A stretch of DNA of 64,000 nucleotides from Leptobrachium leishanense (lineage: Eukaryota > Chordata > Amphibia > Anura > Megophryidae), in the NCBI GenBank assembly GCA_009667805.1, contig CM019064.1:77622400-77686399 (forward strand), written 5' to 3'. The position numbers were made by a program, and so were the translations under genes. The notes under the pieces are model-generated. The model saw only the letters and a program-made list of their open reading frames with translations, searched no databases and had not been told where the DNA came from. Numbering within the stretch: position 1 is the first letter of the stretch; every line of letters begins with the position of its first letter. Below are positions 13,101 to 22,225 of the stretch, piece after piece.

Positions 13101-14053
13101 AATAGAATAGTGGCCGTGTTTTTTAGCAGTTAGGAGGTCGTTGGTGACTTTGGTGAGGGCAGTTTCAGTTGAGTGTAGGGGACGGAAGCCAGATTGCAGG
13201 GGGTCAAGTAGGGAATTGGAGGACAGGAAGAGGGAGAGGCGGTTGAAGACTAGATTTTCTAAGAGCTTTGATGTGAAGGGAAGCAGGGATACAGGGCGGT
13301 AGTTGGATGGAGAGTTGGGGTCTAGGGATGGTTTCTTTAGTAAAGGGGTAACTAGCGCGTGTTTGAAGGCGGATGGAAAGGAGCCAGTGGAGAGAGATAG
13401 GTTGAAGATGTGTGTGAGAGCAGGGGTGAGGGAGGAGGAGAGGGGAGGAATTAGATGTGAGGGAATGGGGTCAAGCGGGCACGTGGTGAGATGTGAGGAG
13501 GACAATAAGGAATTGACTTCCTCCTCAGTGGCTGGGAGGAAGCGGCAGAGGGTGGCAGAGGGGACCTGTGGGAGTGGAGGTGGCAGATAACTATCTTGTG
13601 TTGGGATGTTGCTTCTGATAGTTAGAGGCACCATAATTGAATGTACACCATAATTGAATGTACAGACCTTCATCTACATAGCTCTGAGTGATACAAGCCA
13701 CAGTGTCACAGAGAGCCCACCAAGGACCTTAAATCGCTGGATGCACATGAAAAAAGATTTACAATTTTATATTTGTATTATTATTATTATTATTAGATTA
13801 TTATAATAATGTAAACAAATCTATATATAGAGCTTCCATAAAAGCTATCTTTTTTGAAGCTGTATATACTTTTCTCCTTTTTTCAGATGCTCCTTCTTCC
13901 GTTGAGCCAGGATCAGGGCAGGATGTTCTAAGCCCTTTTGTATCTAACAACATTAAACTTCGACGGCAGCAGCAGCAGCAACAGCAACAGCGGTACCCGG
14001 AATATGACATCTTTTCAACATTGCTAGATGACAGGGATCCTGGACAGAATTGA
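1091..14053 (+). CDS. col26a1: Collagen alpha-1(XXVI) chain, 3' end of the gene (five exons)
   Basis: COL26A1/EMID2 is a secreted extracellular-matrix protein with an N-terminal EMI domain and short collagenous stretches; only the C-terminal part lies in this window. Five exons join in phase: 1091-1153, 2220-2264, 2537-2581, 2871-2955 and 13887-14053. All introns are GT-AG (donors gtgagt, gtaagt, gtgaat, gtgagt; acceptors end in cag or tag). The first three exons encode Gly-X-Y triplets, the first two throughout and the third only at its start (GEPGSKGED). The fourth encodes the helix [20 protein letters not shown], which I recognise as the conserved COL26A1 C-terminal segment; the following MIGIHD and the SGQD motif in the last exon also fit COL26A1 better than its paralogue EMID1. 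The stop is TGA at 14051. The last intron is 10.9 kb and full of transposons. Upstream exons (EMI domain, first collagen region) lie to the left of the window. Confidence 0.9.
1214..1394. mobile_element. Foldback MITE, family A
   Basis: The ends are CAGAGTTATTCAGAGAGCGG and the inverse of CTCTCTGAAGAACCCTG. The whole 181 bp folds on itself (left half reads AAAATTCTAGGTCAAAATAG, right half CTATTTTGACCTAGAATTTT). The same family forms a chain at 59,829-60,752. No clear target duplication is seen. Confidence 0.85.
1395..1730. repeat. AT-rich interspersed repeat built on TAGTCAACTAAAA motifs
   Basis: Short motifs (TTAGTCGACTAAA, GTCAACTAAAA, GACTAAAACTAAA) recur on both strands between 1395 and 1710, with roughly inverted ends. 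It resembles a decayed non-autonomous DNA transposon, but superfamily and ends are not clear. Confidence 0.5.
1736..1990. repeat. GC-rich repeat with a 67-nt near-perfect hairpin
   Basis: Positions 1860-1926 form a hairpin (left arm CGCATGTCATTGGCTGCAG, right arm its complement, with an inner GGACTGAGTTCAGTCC stem). A related half-sequence (gtcattggctgcaaaggg... gagttcagg) occurs at about 15,911-15,958. It is probably an internal piece of a MITE. Confidence 0.6.
2220..2264 (+). CDS. col26a1: col26a1 collagenous exon (45 nt)
   Basis: Fifteen codons [15 protein letters not shown] keep the Gly-X-Y register. The acceptor is ttttaacag and the donor gtaagt, phase 0 at both ends. Confidence 0.88.
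2537..2581 (+). CDS. col26a1: col26a1 exon at the end of the triple helix (45 nt)
   Basis: Fifteen codons [15 protein letters not shown]: Gly-X-Y stops after GED, marking the transition from triple helix to the C-terminal region. The acceptor is tattag and the donor gtgaat, phase 0. Confidence 0.88.
2871..2955 (+). CDS. col26a1: col26a1 exon encoding the conserved C-terminal helix (85 nt)
   Basis: Starts [18 protein letters not shown] and continues [10 protein letters not shown]. The spacing of leucine, isoleucine and valine suggests an amphipathic, possibly coiled-coil helix that could help chains associate. The acceptor is tctcttccag and the donor gtgagt. The exon ends in phase 1, and its final G completes a GAT codon with the next exon. 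Confidence 0.92.
3157..3481. mobile_element. Harbinger-like MITE, family B (diverged copy)
   Basis: Starts GGCTAATGTCAGACGAACGC after a TTA trinucleotide and ends near ACGTCGAGGCC followed by TGA. It is related to the better copies at 28,078-28,494 and 60,067-60,492, whose ends are GGCTAGGGTCAGAC. The 3-bp TWA-type target is what suggests PIF/Harbinger. Confidence 0.6.
3876..4267. repeat. Two direct copies of a roughly 60-bp block
   Basis: 3876-3935 and 4205-4267 share TAGTAGGAA(C/G)CAAATAT, then CCTACCAGAACTGAAG and CATGCTTTGTGTTGCAG. The spacer (3936-4204) is unique and AT-rich. The block ends in a splice-acceptor-like TTGCAG, but nothing coding follows. The flanking DNA 3482-3875 and 4268-4339 holds nothing else I recognise. 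Confidence 0.6.
4983..5026 (-). ncRNA. Hammerhead-ribozyme-like motif (PLE left arm)
   Basis: On the minus strand: helix I TGCCA pairs with TGGCA; the core is CTGAAGA; helix II GCGCC/GGCGC has one extra A before it; then GAAA; helix III is the tiny self-complementary ACGCGT; the expected cleavage site is GTT^TGGCA. Minimal hammerheads with very short helix III are known from Penelope-like elements, where they are thought to act as dimers. Activity is inferred, not shown. Confidence 0.7.
6038..6640. mobile_element. hAT-type MITE with a 104-bp internal tandem repeat
   Basis: The ends are TAGGGATGTTTTCGG and the inverse of CGGTGCACAAGCCTA, flanked by an exact 8-bp duplication ATTTTAGC (6030-6037, 6641-6648). 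The 8-bp target and TAGGG/TGTGCA ends indicate hAT. Inside, a 104-bp unit (containing GACACGAAAATACGAAAAAT) occurs about three times from 6200 to 6506; its period makes spurious repeated open frames on the minus strand. Absence from the paired left arm gives the empty site. Confidence 0.88.
6804..7020 (+). mobile_element. CR1 LINE, 3' end only
   Basis: The sequence encodes the end of CR1 ORF2 ([20 protein letters not shown], then the stop) followed by the short 3' UTR GGGCAGACTAGATGGGCC and an ATGTTTCT tail. It is a heavily 5'-truncated insertion in the right arm of the PLE inverted repeat; the matching left arm at about 5150 is uninterrupted. The same 3' end occurs at 57,857-57,940 plus 59,168-59,303, and at 59,424-59,586. 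Confidence 0.85.
7146..7189 (+). ncRNA. Hammerhead-ribozyme-like motif (PLE right arm, degraded)
   Basis: Mirror copy of the motif at 4983-5026: core CTGAAGA, helix II GCGCC/GGCGC and GAAA are intact. Helix III reads ACTCGT and the 3' side of helix I is TGGTT instead of TGGCA, leaving three or four pairs. Probably inactive or weak. Confidence 0.6.
7981..8638. mobile_element. GC-rich MITE, family F (CCCTATTACAATCTT ends)
   Basis: Inverted ends GGCCCTATTACAATCTT (7981) and AAGATTGTAATAGGGCC (ending 8638) bound a segment rich in GCGC, GCGTTT and CGCGCA. Its middle (AATCAGAATTAAGAACC, then TGCTGCATCAATAAAAAA) is homologous to 54,605-54,880 and 55,090-55,350, the repeat that hosts the Tc1 element. 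The superfamily is unknown to me. Confidence 0.7.
9222..9259 (-). ncRNA. Hammerhead-like fold with an altered core
   Basis: On the minus strand: GCTC, AGGACTAA, GCCC-AGCA-GGGC, GAAA, ACGCGTC, GAGC. Helix I (GCTC/GAGC), helix II (GCCC/GGGC), GAAA, the ACGCGT palindrome and a GTC cleavage triplet are all present, but the conserved CTGANGA is replaced by AGGACTAA. It sits in the same element position as the canonical motifs in the other PLEs. Confidence 0.5.
10142..11295 (-). pseudogene. Penelope-like RT C-terminus and GIY-YIG endonuclease, frameshifted
   Basis: Two overlapping minus-strand frames. The first (10,831-11,295) has the RT catalytic motif [11 protein letters not shown] and the following NFLDI segment. 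The second (10,142-10,915) has a cysteine cluster (CGRCKACPF) and the GIY-YIG nuclease start [17 protein letters not shown]. This RT-then-GIY-YIG order is diagnostic of Penelope-like retroelements, which use the nuclease to nick the target. A frameshift near 10,850-10,900 separates the domains, and the N-terminal half of RT is absent. It is not functional as it stands. Confidence 0.85.
11511..11758. other. Unassigned intronic DNA
   Basis: AT-rich sequence between the PLE and the L2 tail. I see no coding signal, terminal repeat or known family here. Confidence 0.5.
11759..13625 (-). mobile_element. L2-clade LINE, 5'-truncated
   Basis: Read on the minus strand: RT and C-terminal domain, then the 3' UTR with the hallmark GATTGCGAGTTCCTACGGG and CAGCGCTGCAGAATATGCTG, then a TAATAA simple tail (11,759-11,778). 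The same 3' end occurs on the + strand at 21,741-22,148. It begins in the RT fingers near 13,625 and has no endonuclease. It lies inside the last COL26A1 intron, opposite to the gene. Confidence 0.85.
11974..13625 (-). pseudogene. L2 LINE ORF2 reverse transcriptase, one frameshift
   Basis: The main frame runs 12,363-13,625 on the minus strand: [16 protein letters not shown], then [15 protein letters not shown], then [13 protein letters not shown] and the catalytic YADD (codons at 12,810-12,821). The translation continues after a one-base slip in a run of Cs near 12,375 (RLSPYNPS versus the expected LQSILNAS), giving the C-terminal domain ([20 protein letters not shown], then LWNALP) to a TGA at 11,974. 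Apart from truncation this is the only break I see, so the copy is fairly young. Confidence 0.85.
13887..14053 (+). CDS. col26a1: col26a1 terminal coding exon with a polyglutamine tract
   Basis: The acceptor is ttttttcag. The exon encodes [14 protein letters not shown], then a basic stretch (KLRR), eight glutamines (CAG x4, CAA, CAG, CAA, CAG), then [20 protein letters not shown] and TGA. The early SGQD and late DPGQ motifs match my recollection of the mammalian C-terminus; the glutamine run does not. It lies in the stretch where mammals have a short basic segment, so it looks lineage-specific. Confidence 0.9.
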
Positions 14054-15281
14054 AAACGCCAATCTTCATTGAAATCAGGAGAAGACAGCACATCGATTGA
14101 AGTCAAAGTATTATTATTCTATTAATGTCAGAAGTCGCCTTTAGATTTTTACATTGTTGCTGCATATTCAGACAGAATTCTATGAAGGAAAAACATTTAA
14201 CTTAAATAAATATCACTTGATTATAGATTAGATTTTAGCACTGATCCCCTTGTAATTTGACCATGCGTATTACTGATTCAAAAGTAATAGTTTAAGTGCA
14301 TTAAATTGGATCTATCACTCGGTTACAATGTTTAGGGCACTGCATCTTTTTCTCTAATGCAGTCAATCTCCTGGCTATTATCAAGATATCCCCTCCACGA
14401 TGGATACCAGACACCAAAACCCCATAACCCCTATGCAACTAAATAAATGTTTTACGTTTATTAAGTGATTTGTATGTTCCCTTTAAATATGGAATATAAC
14501 TCATTTAAGGCTTCAATATATACAAATACTTCACAGAAGCATTACGTGAAATCAAATCGGAAGCCCATTGCCGGTTTCTTTATGGAAAAATGAACATTTT
14601 CAACAAGGTAAACAGAATTAAAGCTCATCATTGGAATTGTTTGTTAATGATACATTCTATGTTGCATTACTAGAGTGTTAATAGGTTTTTAAATATTTCA
14701 ATTTCAAGTTTGATCTTATCTCTCATGAGATCTTAAATGTGGTACATATGGTAATAAACCATGTCCCTCCTCCAATAAACCGTTTTTTGTTTTTTTTTGA
14801 AAATCATTTTTAATTAATTACACAGTAAGAAATATTTGGGAATATTCCCAATGTATTCCTTACTGTAATAAACTATTGTCACAAATAGTATAGCACTGGA
14901 CCACAGAGGCAGAGATATCAGAGCATGCTTTATCTCCTGCTCCATTATCACCTATGTAAATCTGGCCGTGAAATAATATTAGCTTTATATTTTCCTATGT
15001 TCATAAACCACACAATGAAATCGGAGCAAACCAATTGTATCACTCGTGGCTTTCTTGCTGTACAATAGAAAATCATGTTCTTTAAATTGTCACTCTGCAT
15101 TATGTTATCCTGCTGACCTAGAATGTATCAAAAATGCTGATTCAAAATAAAGTCATCATGAATTGACACAGTACTCAAAAAAACAGTATATATTCCCATT
15201 GACTGATATGATATGTGGCATGACTCGCTATCTCGCTAAATGTAACTATTTATAACAAAATCTTAAGGGTTCGGTCTATAT
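14054..15281 (+). other. Putative COL26A1 3' UTR with several poly(A) signals
   Basis: The AT-rich sequence after the COL26A1 stop has AATAAA at 14,205, 14,442, 14,774 and 15,146. I cannot tell which is used. A small palindromic repeat (AAGAAATATTTGGGAATATT at about 14,828) also occurs at about 19,358 and 38,938, so part of this is repeat-derived. Confidence 0.45.
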
Positions 15282-15462
15282 CAGTGTTTCCCAAACCTGT
15301 CCTCAGGACCAGCTGACAGGCCAGGTTTGACAGATATCTGAAGCACAGCACAGGTGATATGATTTGTGCTCAGTGATTGCAGGATTCAGTCTGCATTTCC
15401 CCAAGGCAATCCTTAAAATCTGGCCTGGTTGAGGGTCCCGAGGACAGGTTTGGGAAACAATG
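15282..15462. mobile_element. hAT-type MITE (CAGTGTTTCCCAAACC ends)
   Basis: 181-bp foldback with ends CAGTGTTTCCCAAACCTGTC and the inverse (GACAGGTTTGGGAAACAATG). The flanks GTCTATAT (15,274-15,281) and ATCTATAT (15,463-15,470) match at seven of eight positions, as expected for an old hAT insertion. Confidence 0.85.
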
Positions 15463-15470
15463 ATCTATAT

Positions 15471-17234
15471 GAATCACCCTGTATGTTGTTACTGATGTGC
15501 CATCACGTGATACTCTGTCCAGAATTCTTCTAATGTCCAAAAAACTATGAGAAACACAATGATTGCATACTTGACTCAATAAGATTATTGACTCATGACA
15601 CTGAAGAGATGATAAATTGTCATAGTTTCTTTGTGTCATTATGTTGCCTTGTTTTAACGTTTATGCAAGGATGGGAAAGTAAGAATGTCTATACAAGTAT
15701 CTATAGATTCTACCACAATGCCAGCGATACTCTCTCGGCTATACATTTTAACTACAGTACATCTTCTCACATATTGTGGGTGCAAATTACTAATTACCCT
15801 TACCCCTTAGAGCTGGGGGTTTGCTGGGAGACAGGCAGACTTAAAAACCGTGCATCACAGCATGCCACGTGACTATCTGGTACTCCAACAGCCAACCTCT
15901 CTTCCCAGTGGGCCAATTGACGTCATTGGCTGCAAAGGGAATGCCTGAGTTCAGGCCACTAGGAATGGAGGTGGGCCATAGGAGGTGCCAGAAAACCATG
16001 GGGAGTGCTATGCCACCCTATGACATTTTGGGCCACCTGTCGCAAGGATGGCATAGTCTGCCCCGTGGAGTTAAGGGGTTACACATATTCTAACAAGCAG
16101 AGCTGGTTAAAAGCACTTAGAAAATGTTTTTAGAAAAATGTAAACAATCCAGATTTGGAAAGGGATCTCTGACATAATGTATTTTTATGATACTCTGACT
16201 TAAATCTCAATGACATTATTGTTTTTTTTTCCATTGTGTGACAACAGATAATTAGCTCACTAAACTAACAACATTTGGGCCATTGAATAGTTGGTCAAGT
16301 CTTATGGAAGACAAATGTTTTATTTTGATAAGTGTACAATATGTGCGACCTTGATGGTCGCCTCTTAGTTAGTTGGTAGGCAAACAATGTACAGCACCAG
16401 ATAGGTGATGGAAGAGGAATTCTTATCCTCTGTTCCATGCATTGTTATATGTTGGGTGTCTAAGCAAACTGATAAATAGAATATTCATCTACGACATCAA
16501 TTTGCCTGTCTTAGGCAGGTTACTAAGATTCATGGCATGGACCCACATACGCAGCTTATCGTTGTTTGTATGTAGGAACAATACTGCTGTAACTGCATTT
16601 AATTCTTAGAAGTCAAAATATATTGCCATATGTTTTACGAAGAATTTACATGCATTGTCAAGGAGGTTACTCTGTTCACTTGTTGTCATCTTCTTCTTTG
16701 TAAAGCTGAACCAAACGTATACAATGCTTGATTTTCTGTATGTTGCGAATCTGAAACCAATTACACATCATTCATTATCATTCCATCATGCATAGACTGG
16801 TGAAATTTTAAAGGATATTTTGGTCCATATATCCCCCCTTTACATAATTAGGTAGCAAAACCAGCATAGAAAGTTTAGTATCGATAATGATATACACTCT
16901 CTAGTGCTATTGCTTGCTCTCAGGACTCTCACAAACCATGTTTTTTTCCTTAAAGGGTAATCAAACACATTAAGAATTAAATATAAGTCCATTTACATTA
17001 TTTAAATCTTTCTACAACAGCAATCTCTTTGCTAAATTGACATTTTATTCTATATTTCATTGTCAACTATGCATCCCTTATTTTAAATAAATGTTATGAT
17101 ATTTTTTTCAGCAAAAATCACTTGGTACTGAATCGGTTTAAATATATGACAAAACACATACATTTTAAATGAGTACAGCGTTTCTTTCCCTGTCATTGTT
17201 GTCATATTTACTACACTAAACACAAGGGACTAAA
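15471..17234. other. Non-coding DNA without recognised elements
   Basis: AT-rich. About 15,900-16,080 shares a fragment with the hairpin repeat at 1.86 kb. Nothing else is recognised; the small open frames have no family resemblance. Confidence 0.5.
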
Positions 17235-18043
17235 TTACAAAGTTGGTACTAAATTAACCAGAGCTGTTGTAAACTTTCCAGAGCCAGTATAGGGCCCTAT
17301 CACCTCCTTACGCTAGTGCTTACATACATGAGCTTTAGCACTAGGTTAAATGAGGTAATAGCGGGACACCCAGATCAGATCCCGAACGCAGACGGGTTAA
17401 AAAATCCATTAACACATCGGTAATAGCACTTTCTAGTGCGAGTTTACTGTACTTTGCGCTCCCTATACTTACCATTGGGAGCGCAAAAAAGTAAGCTAAA
17501 AGTTAATTAGCGTTAGGATCACAAAGTCCTAACTCTAATTACGCACTGCTACAGCTAACTGAAAAGTTAACCACAGATCTAAGCTGGTGCTAACTGATAC
17601 CGCTTCTGCAGAATCAGTTATCACCAGCTGAAACCCCCCAACAAAAATCAGATACTTACCTCTCATCCCCTGGTAAGAACGTTGTCACAATCTGCTGCTT
17701 CTGGCCGCTGGGAGAAGAGTGAGACTGGGGACAAATAGTGCACGGTCTCTCTCCACAATCAATCCGCGAGCTCTTGCAGGACACGTGAACTGGTGGCACA
17801 ACCCTTCATGGAGTCCTGGAGTGTTAGTGACCGTTATGTGGCAGGCTGCTGGATTCAGCACCTGCCTAGTAATCTGCTTCTAATACGGGGACACTAACGG
17901 AAAATTTGCAAGCCGAAGTTTTTCCCCTTAGCCTCCACGTTTTAGCTCAAGGAACATGATAGCGGCCATAATCTATAAATTGTTACGTTTACTGTAATCT
18001 ATGGAGTTGTTAAACTCCGGTTAAGTTAGCACCAGCTTTGTTA
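17235..18043. mobile_element. Palindromic MITE, family D, split by other sequence
   Basis: The outer ends TTACAAAGTTGGTACTAA and the inverse of TTAGCACCAGCTTTGTTA, with inner GAGCTGTTGTAAAC, define the family; compact copies of about 110-116 bp are at 25,455-25,564 and 34,937-35,052. Here about 700 bp of extra sequence beginning AGGGCCCTATCACC separates the halves. The insert was not classified. Confidence 0.6.
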
Positions 18044-19534
18044 TATTGCCCAAGAGCACTGTCTTGGCTCTAATTCAATCAATCTGACTTTTCCCTTCCT
18101 TGAAATGAAGATTTTTAACATTAAAATAGCTGTGAAGAATTTCACCGGTTACATTCATTTTATTCAGGTCTTCTGTTAGCGCATCAGTATCCTATATAAA
18201 GGATCTAATGAAGAACTTGACCTTCACATGATTTTAATTCATTTTTTTACTTGACATTAGAAAATCAAGCAACTGTGTATATATTGGGAGTATTTTATAT
18301 CAATGAGGAAATGAGTGATGTGTTTGTTTGATCAAAGTTTACAAATAGCTGATTAGCATTTTGATTTTCTACAACAAAAATGCAATGTTCTAAATAACAA
18401 AAGGTGCTAAAATTGTCCAGGGAGCACATTCACTTGTTTGTATCCTATTAGTTATTTATATTTATGTGTTTCATGTATGATTATTTAGTCTTATTGCATT
18501 TTTAACAATTACAGCCAGCAGCAGTAACAGTGTCATGTAATGCTAGCTTATCCGCATTAACTAACAGCTTTATGCATGTTGTTGTAGCTGGGAGCCAGCT
18601 TAATCAATGCCTCAATATAAGATATATCAAGGCAGCCCAATTCCTCACTTTTTTGTATATTGATATTTTTCACAAAATACACTGTGCAAAACATCGCAGG
18701 GTTCAAAGAAATGTTGCAAGTATATTGTTGTAAATTCAGTCTTCGTGAATTCCTGGTACAAATCAAAATTTCTAAGCAAAATGGCAGTTCTCCATTTCTT
18801 TCATTGTGCTTTGTATGTGTTAGGAGTATAGTTTTTCAGCAAAATTATGCAGGAAAACTGTTTTATGCAAGCTATAATCCTCTCCATGGTGGCAAAATGA
18901 GAAATTTTGAGTTGTATCAGCTTTGGTTTGGACTGGCTACAATTTATCATACAAATTTTATAACAAAGAAAGATGTATAAATTGAATTTAATCTCTGCAT
19001 TCTAGAAGGGTGGGGTTAGCATTCAGCGTGTTGTAATCATTTAAATGCCAATAATAATATATGCACTGCTGTACTTGTTGGTTGACTTTTATATGAATTG
19101 TGTGGGAACAAGTACCTACCATCCACACTTAGCAAAGACCTTTTTTTGTAATGCACTGAAAAATAAACATATTTTAATTTTAAACCTCTGTACTGTGTTG
19201 TTTTTATTGCTTTATGTTACATGGTAAAATGATGAACATGTTTAGTAGATTTCGTAGAATTCATGAGAAAACAGAAGAATGGACTAGAAAACACAACTTT
19301 ACACTTTCCTACCAAGGGATGTTTTAAGAACAGAAGAATTTTTTTTTTAAATTAATTATAAAGTAAAAAATATTTGGGAATATTCCCAGTGTATTCCGTA
19401 CTTTATTAACCTATTTGGTAGACATATGCCACAATCTACTGGCTAAATAGATTTACTACACATAGAACTGGTATGTAATGAGGAATCTTTATTGGTAAAT
19501 ATCTGTTTGGGAATAAACTGGGATGTTAACTATT
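18044..19534. other. Non-coding DNA with a strong poly(A) context at 19,162
   Basis: AATAAA at 19,162-19,167 is followed within 30 nt by a GT/T-rich stretch (TGTACTGTGTTGTTTTTATT), a good cleavage-site context for a + strand transcript; a distal COL26A1 3' end is possible but unproven. A small palindromic repeat lies at about 19,340-19,400. Confidence 0.35.
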
Positions 19535-21700
19535 GGTTGGCATATGCTATAAACCACCTAATGTGGATAATGATAAGGAAGAACAGCTGTTAGAGCAAAT
19601 CAGGAAGGCAGCACATCTAGGTAAAACTTCAATTAATGGAGATTTTAATTACCTGGACATTAATTTGGGATAGTGGGACTAGTAATTCAGCAAAAGGAAT
19701 CTGGTTTCTGAACCTGTTAAATGATACCTTCATGACACAACTGGTAGAAGCTCCAACTAGAAAGGATACCTGTCTGGATCTGGTTATAACAAATAATGTG
19801 GATCTTTTCTCAAATATTCAAGTAAGGGAGCAGTTGGGAAACAGTGACCATAACATGGTGTCTTTTGAAATAAATAAAAAAAAACACATTCATAGGGGGC
19901 ATTCTAAAACATATAATTTTAAAAAGGCCAACTTCATTAAAATAAAGGAAGCTCTCAATGCAATTGACTGGCAGAAATTCTTTCATGGGAAAAGCACAGC
20001 AGATAAGTGGAAAATCTTTAAACGAACACTAGAAACGTACATGTCCAAATATATTCCACTGGGTAATAAATATAAAAGAAACAGACTGAAACCAATGTGG
20101 TTCAGTAGGAAGATAACCAAGGAAATTAAAAATGAAAAGAAGGCATTTAAAGCTTTTAAATCTGATGCTACCTATAAAGCAAATAAGGCAGCAAATAAAG
20201 CATGTAAAAAAGCGATTAGATGGGCTAAACTAGAAAATGAAAAAGAGATAACTAAAGAGAGCAAGAACAACCCTAAAAGATTCTTTAGGTACATAAATTC
20301 TAAAAAACACAAGAGTAAAGTATAGGTTCACCAAAATCGGAGTCAGGACTGTTATTAGCTGAAGATCAAGATAAGCCAGAAATTTTGAATGATTAGTTTT
20401 CTTCCGTATTTATCAAAGAGTAACCTATAACAGGAGACATGCAAAACATTGACCAAATCTTACAAATAAAATGTGATTGGTTGACTCATGAAAAGGTTTT
20501 GCAGCAACTAAACAAAGTAAATGTTAACAAAGTACCGGCTGGGTGGAGTAGAGGTATTGTCACTGCTCTGCATGGAGAGAGCCTGTGGAGTCATGGGTTC
20601 GATCCCAGTGAGCAACCTCTCCAGTAAGTGTCCTTGGCAAGACACCTAACGGTACATACTCGCTGGTAAAATCCTTTCTCAAAAAAAAAAAAAAAAGCCC
20701 CAGGGCCAGATGACATTCACCAGCGAGTACTGAGGGACCTATGTGATAAAATATGTAAACCTCTGTTTTTAATCTTTCAAGATCTTTTTTCTTTCAGGAA
20801 TCGTACTAGAAGATTGGAGAAAAGCTCATTTGGTCCCTATATTCAAAAAAGAGTCAAAATGTCTGCCTGGGAATTATAGACCTGCATGCTTAACATCTTG
20901 GCCTGGGAAATTATTTGTACAGTTACTAAGGAATAATAATCAGGAATTCATAGGGAGGTATAATGTAAATAGCAAAAATCAGCATGGTTTTATGAAACAC
21001 AAATCCTGTCAGACTAACCTAATTGCGTTTTATGAAGAAGTAAGTAGAAGTATAGATCAGGGGGTTGCAGTGGATGTGATTTACTTGGATTTTGCCAAAG
21101 GTTTCGACACAGTTCCACACAAGAGGTTCCTATTTAAATTAATAAAATTGGTCTAGATGAAAATTCTTGTTCATGGATAGAAAACTGGCTAAAAGATAAA
21201 GTACAGAAAGTGGTCATAAATGGTAAATTTTCAAGATGGAGACCATTGGTAAGTGTTGTCCCTCAAGGGTCTGTTATAGGGCCAATTCTATTCAATTTAT
21301 TTATAAAAGGACCTTGAAATAGGCATTGCAAGTCATGTGTCCGTGTTTGCAGATGACACAAACTGTGAAAAGTAATACAATGTGAGCAGGATATAACTTC
21401 GCTGCAGAGGGATTTAGATAGATTGGGGATGAGGATTTGGACTTAAATAGCAGATGAGGTTTAATGTAGATAAATGCAAGGTTATGCACTTTGGAGTGAA
21501 GAACACACAAGTCACTTATACCCTATATGGTACAGAGTTAGGGAAATCAAAGCAAGAGAAGGATTTGGGAATAATCATAGACTCCAAACTCAGCCACAAT
21601 GCCCAGTGTCACTGTCAAACAGCAGTTGCCAAGACCAGCAACGTATTGGCGTATTGGCATGCATTAAAAGGGGAATTCATTCTCGGGATGAAAACATAAG
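19535..21700 (+). mobile_element. CR1 LINE, truncated and interrupted by a SINE
   Basis: Holds the end of the CR1 endonuclease domain, the linker and RT on the + strand. It is split at 20,536-20,696 by a tRNA-derived SINE and cut off at the 3' side where the composite MITE begins (about 21,701). Its relative at 40,767-41,812 lacks the SINE and shows the uninterrupted sequence (AATAAAGCCCCAGGGCCAGA). Confidence 0.9.
19535..21700 (+). pseudogene. CR1 ORF2 (endonuclease end, linker, RT), broken
   Basis: The 19,636-20,325 frame carries the endonuclease tail (DTCLDLVITNNVDLFSN, then GNSDHNMVSF) and the basic linker (NPKRFFRYINSKKH). After the SINE, 20,830-21,156 has RT motifs including VDVIYLDFAKGFDTVPHKR; further frames hold [15 protein letters not shown] and FADDT (about 21,346), then the CKVMHFG segment. 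There are several stops and frameshifts (for example after VPHKRF and around FADDT), and the N-terminal endonuclease and C-terminus are missing. Confidence 0.85.
20536..20696 (+). mobile_element. tRNA-derived SINE
   Basis: 161 bp. The head GGCTGGGTGGAGTAGAGG resembles a pol III box A, and GGTTCGATCCC (20,596-20,606) is a perfect box B. Then comes a body with TCCTTGGCAAGACACCTAAC, the tail CTGGTAAAATCCTTTCTC and 16 A. The body motif resembles conserved cores of vertebrate tRNA-SINEs. The insertion splits the CR1 frame between AAAGTACC and AAAGCCCC. Confidence 0.85.
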
Positions 21701-21740
21701 GGGTTATTCAGATAGGTGACATTTCGGGGCCAGATCAGCT

Positions 21741-22225
21741 CTAACAGGGAATTTCCTCGTACGGTGCTATAATCCCTCAAAACCCATCTCTTCAAATTAG
21801 TGTACCATATCACTGATGCAACTCATCCCTCTGCTCACCTACTCACACATGATTGAAGCTGCTTCTGTGGTGTGTTTGAATCTTACTATCTAGTAACATT
21901 CCTCTTGTCTTCCTCAACCCCAATCCATCTAGATTGTAAACTCCTATGAGCAGGGCCCTCTACACCTCTTGTTTCCATCATATGTCCGTTTATCTTCTAG
22001 ATTGTGAGTTCCTACGGGAAAAGGGCCCTCATCTCCTCCTGTACTGTTTGTCAAATGTTATTCAATGTATTGTAACCCTGTCTAAACTGTGCCAATTGTA
22101 CAGCGCTGCGGAATATGCCGGCACTTAATAAAAGAATAATAATAATAATAAATCTCGTTCCCTTTGGTTATTGTAAAGTGCTGCGGAAACTGTTGGCGCT
22201 ATATAAATGATGACAATAATAATAA
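21741..22225 (+). repeat. L2 LINE 3' end with simple tails
   Basis: TAGATTGTAAACTCCTATGA and CAGGGCCCTC, then GTACAGCGCTGCGGAATATG and an AATAATAATAAT tail to about 22,148, match the 3' end of the LINE at 11,759. A second tail-like unit (AAGTGCTGCGGAAACTGTTG, GCGCTATATAAATGAT) follows to 22,225. Confidence 0.75.

Noticed and set aside
12026..13590. Plus-strand open frames over 12.0-13.6 kb
   Set aside because: Antisense shadows of the L2 reverse transcriptase on the minus strand.
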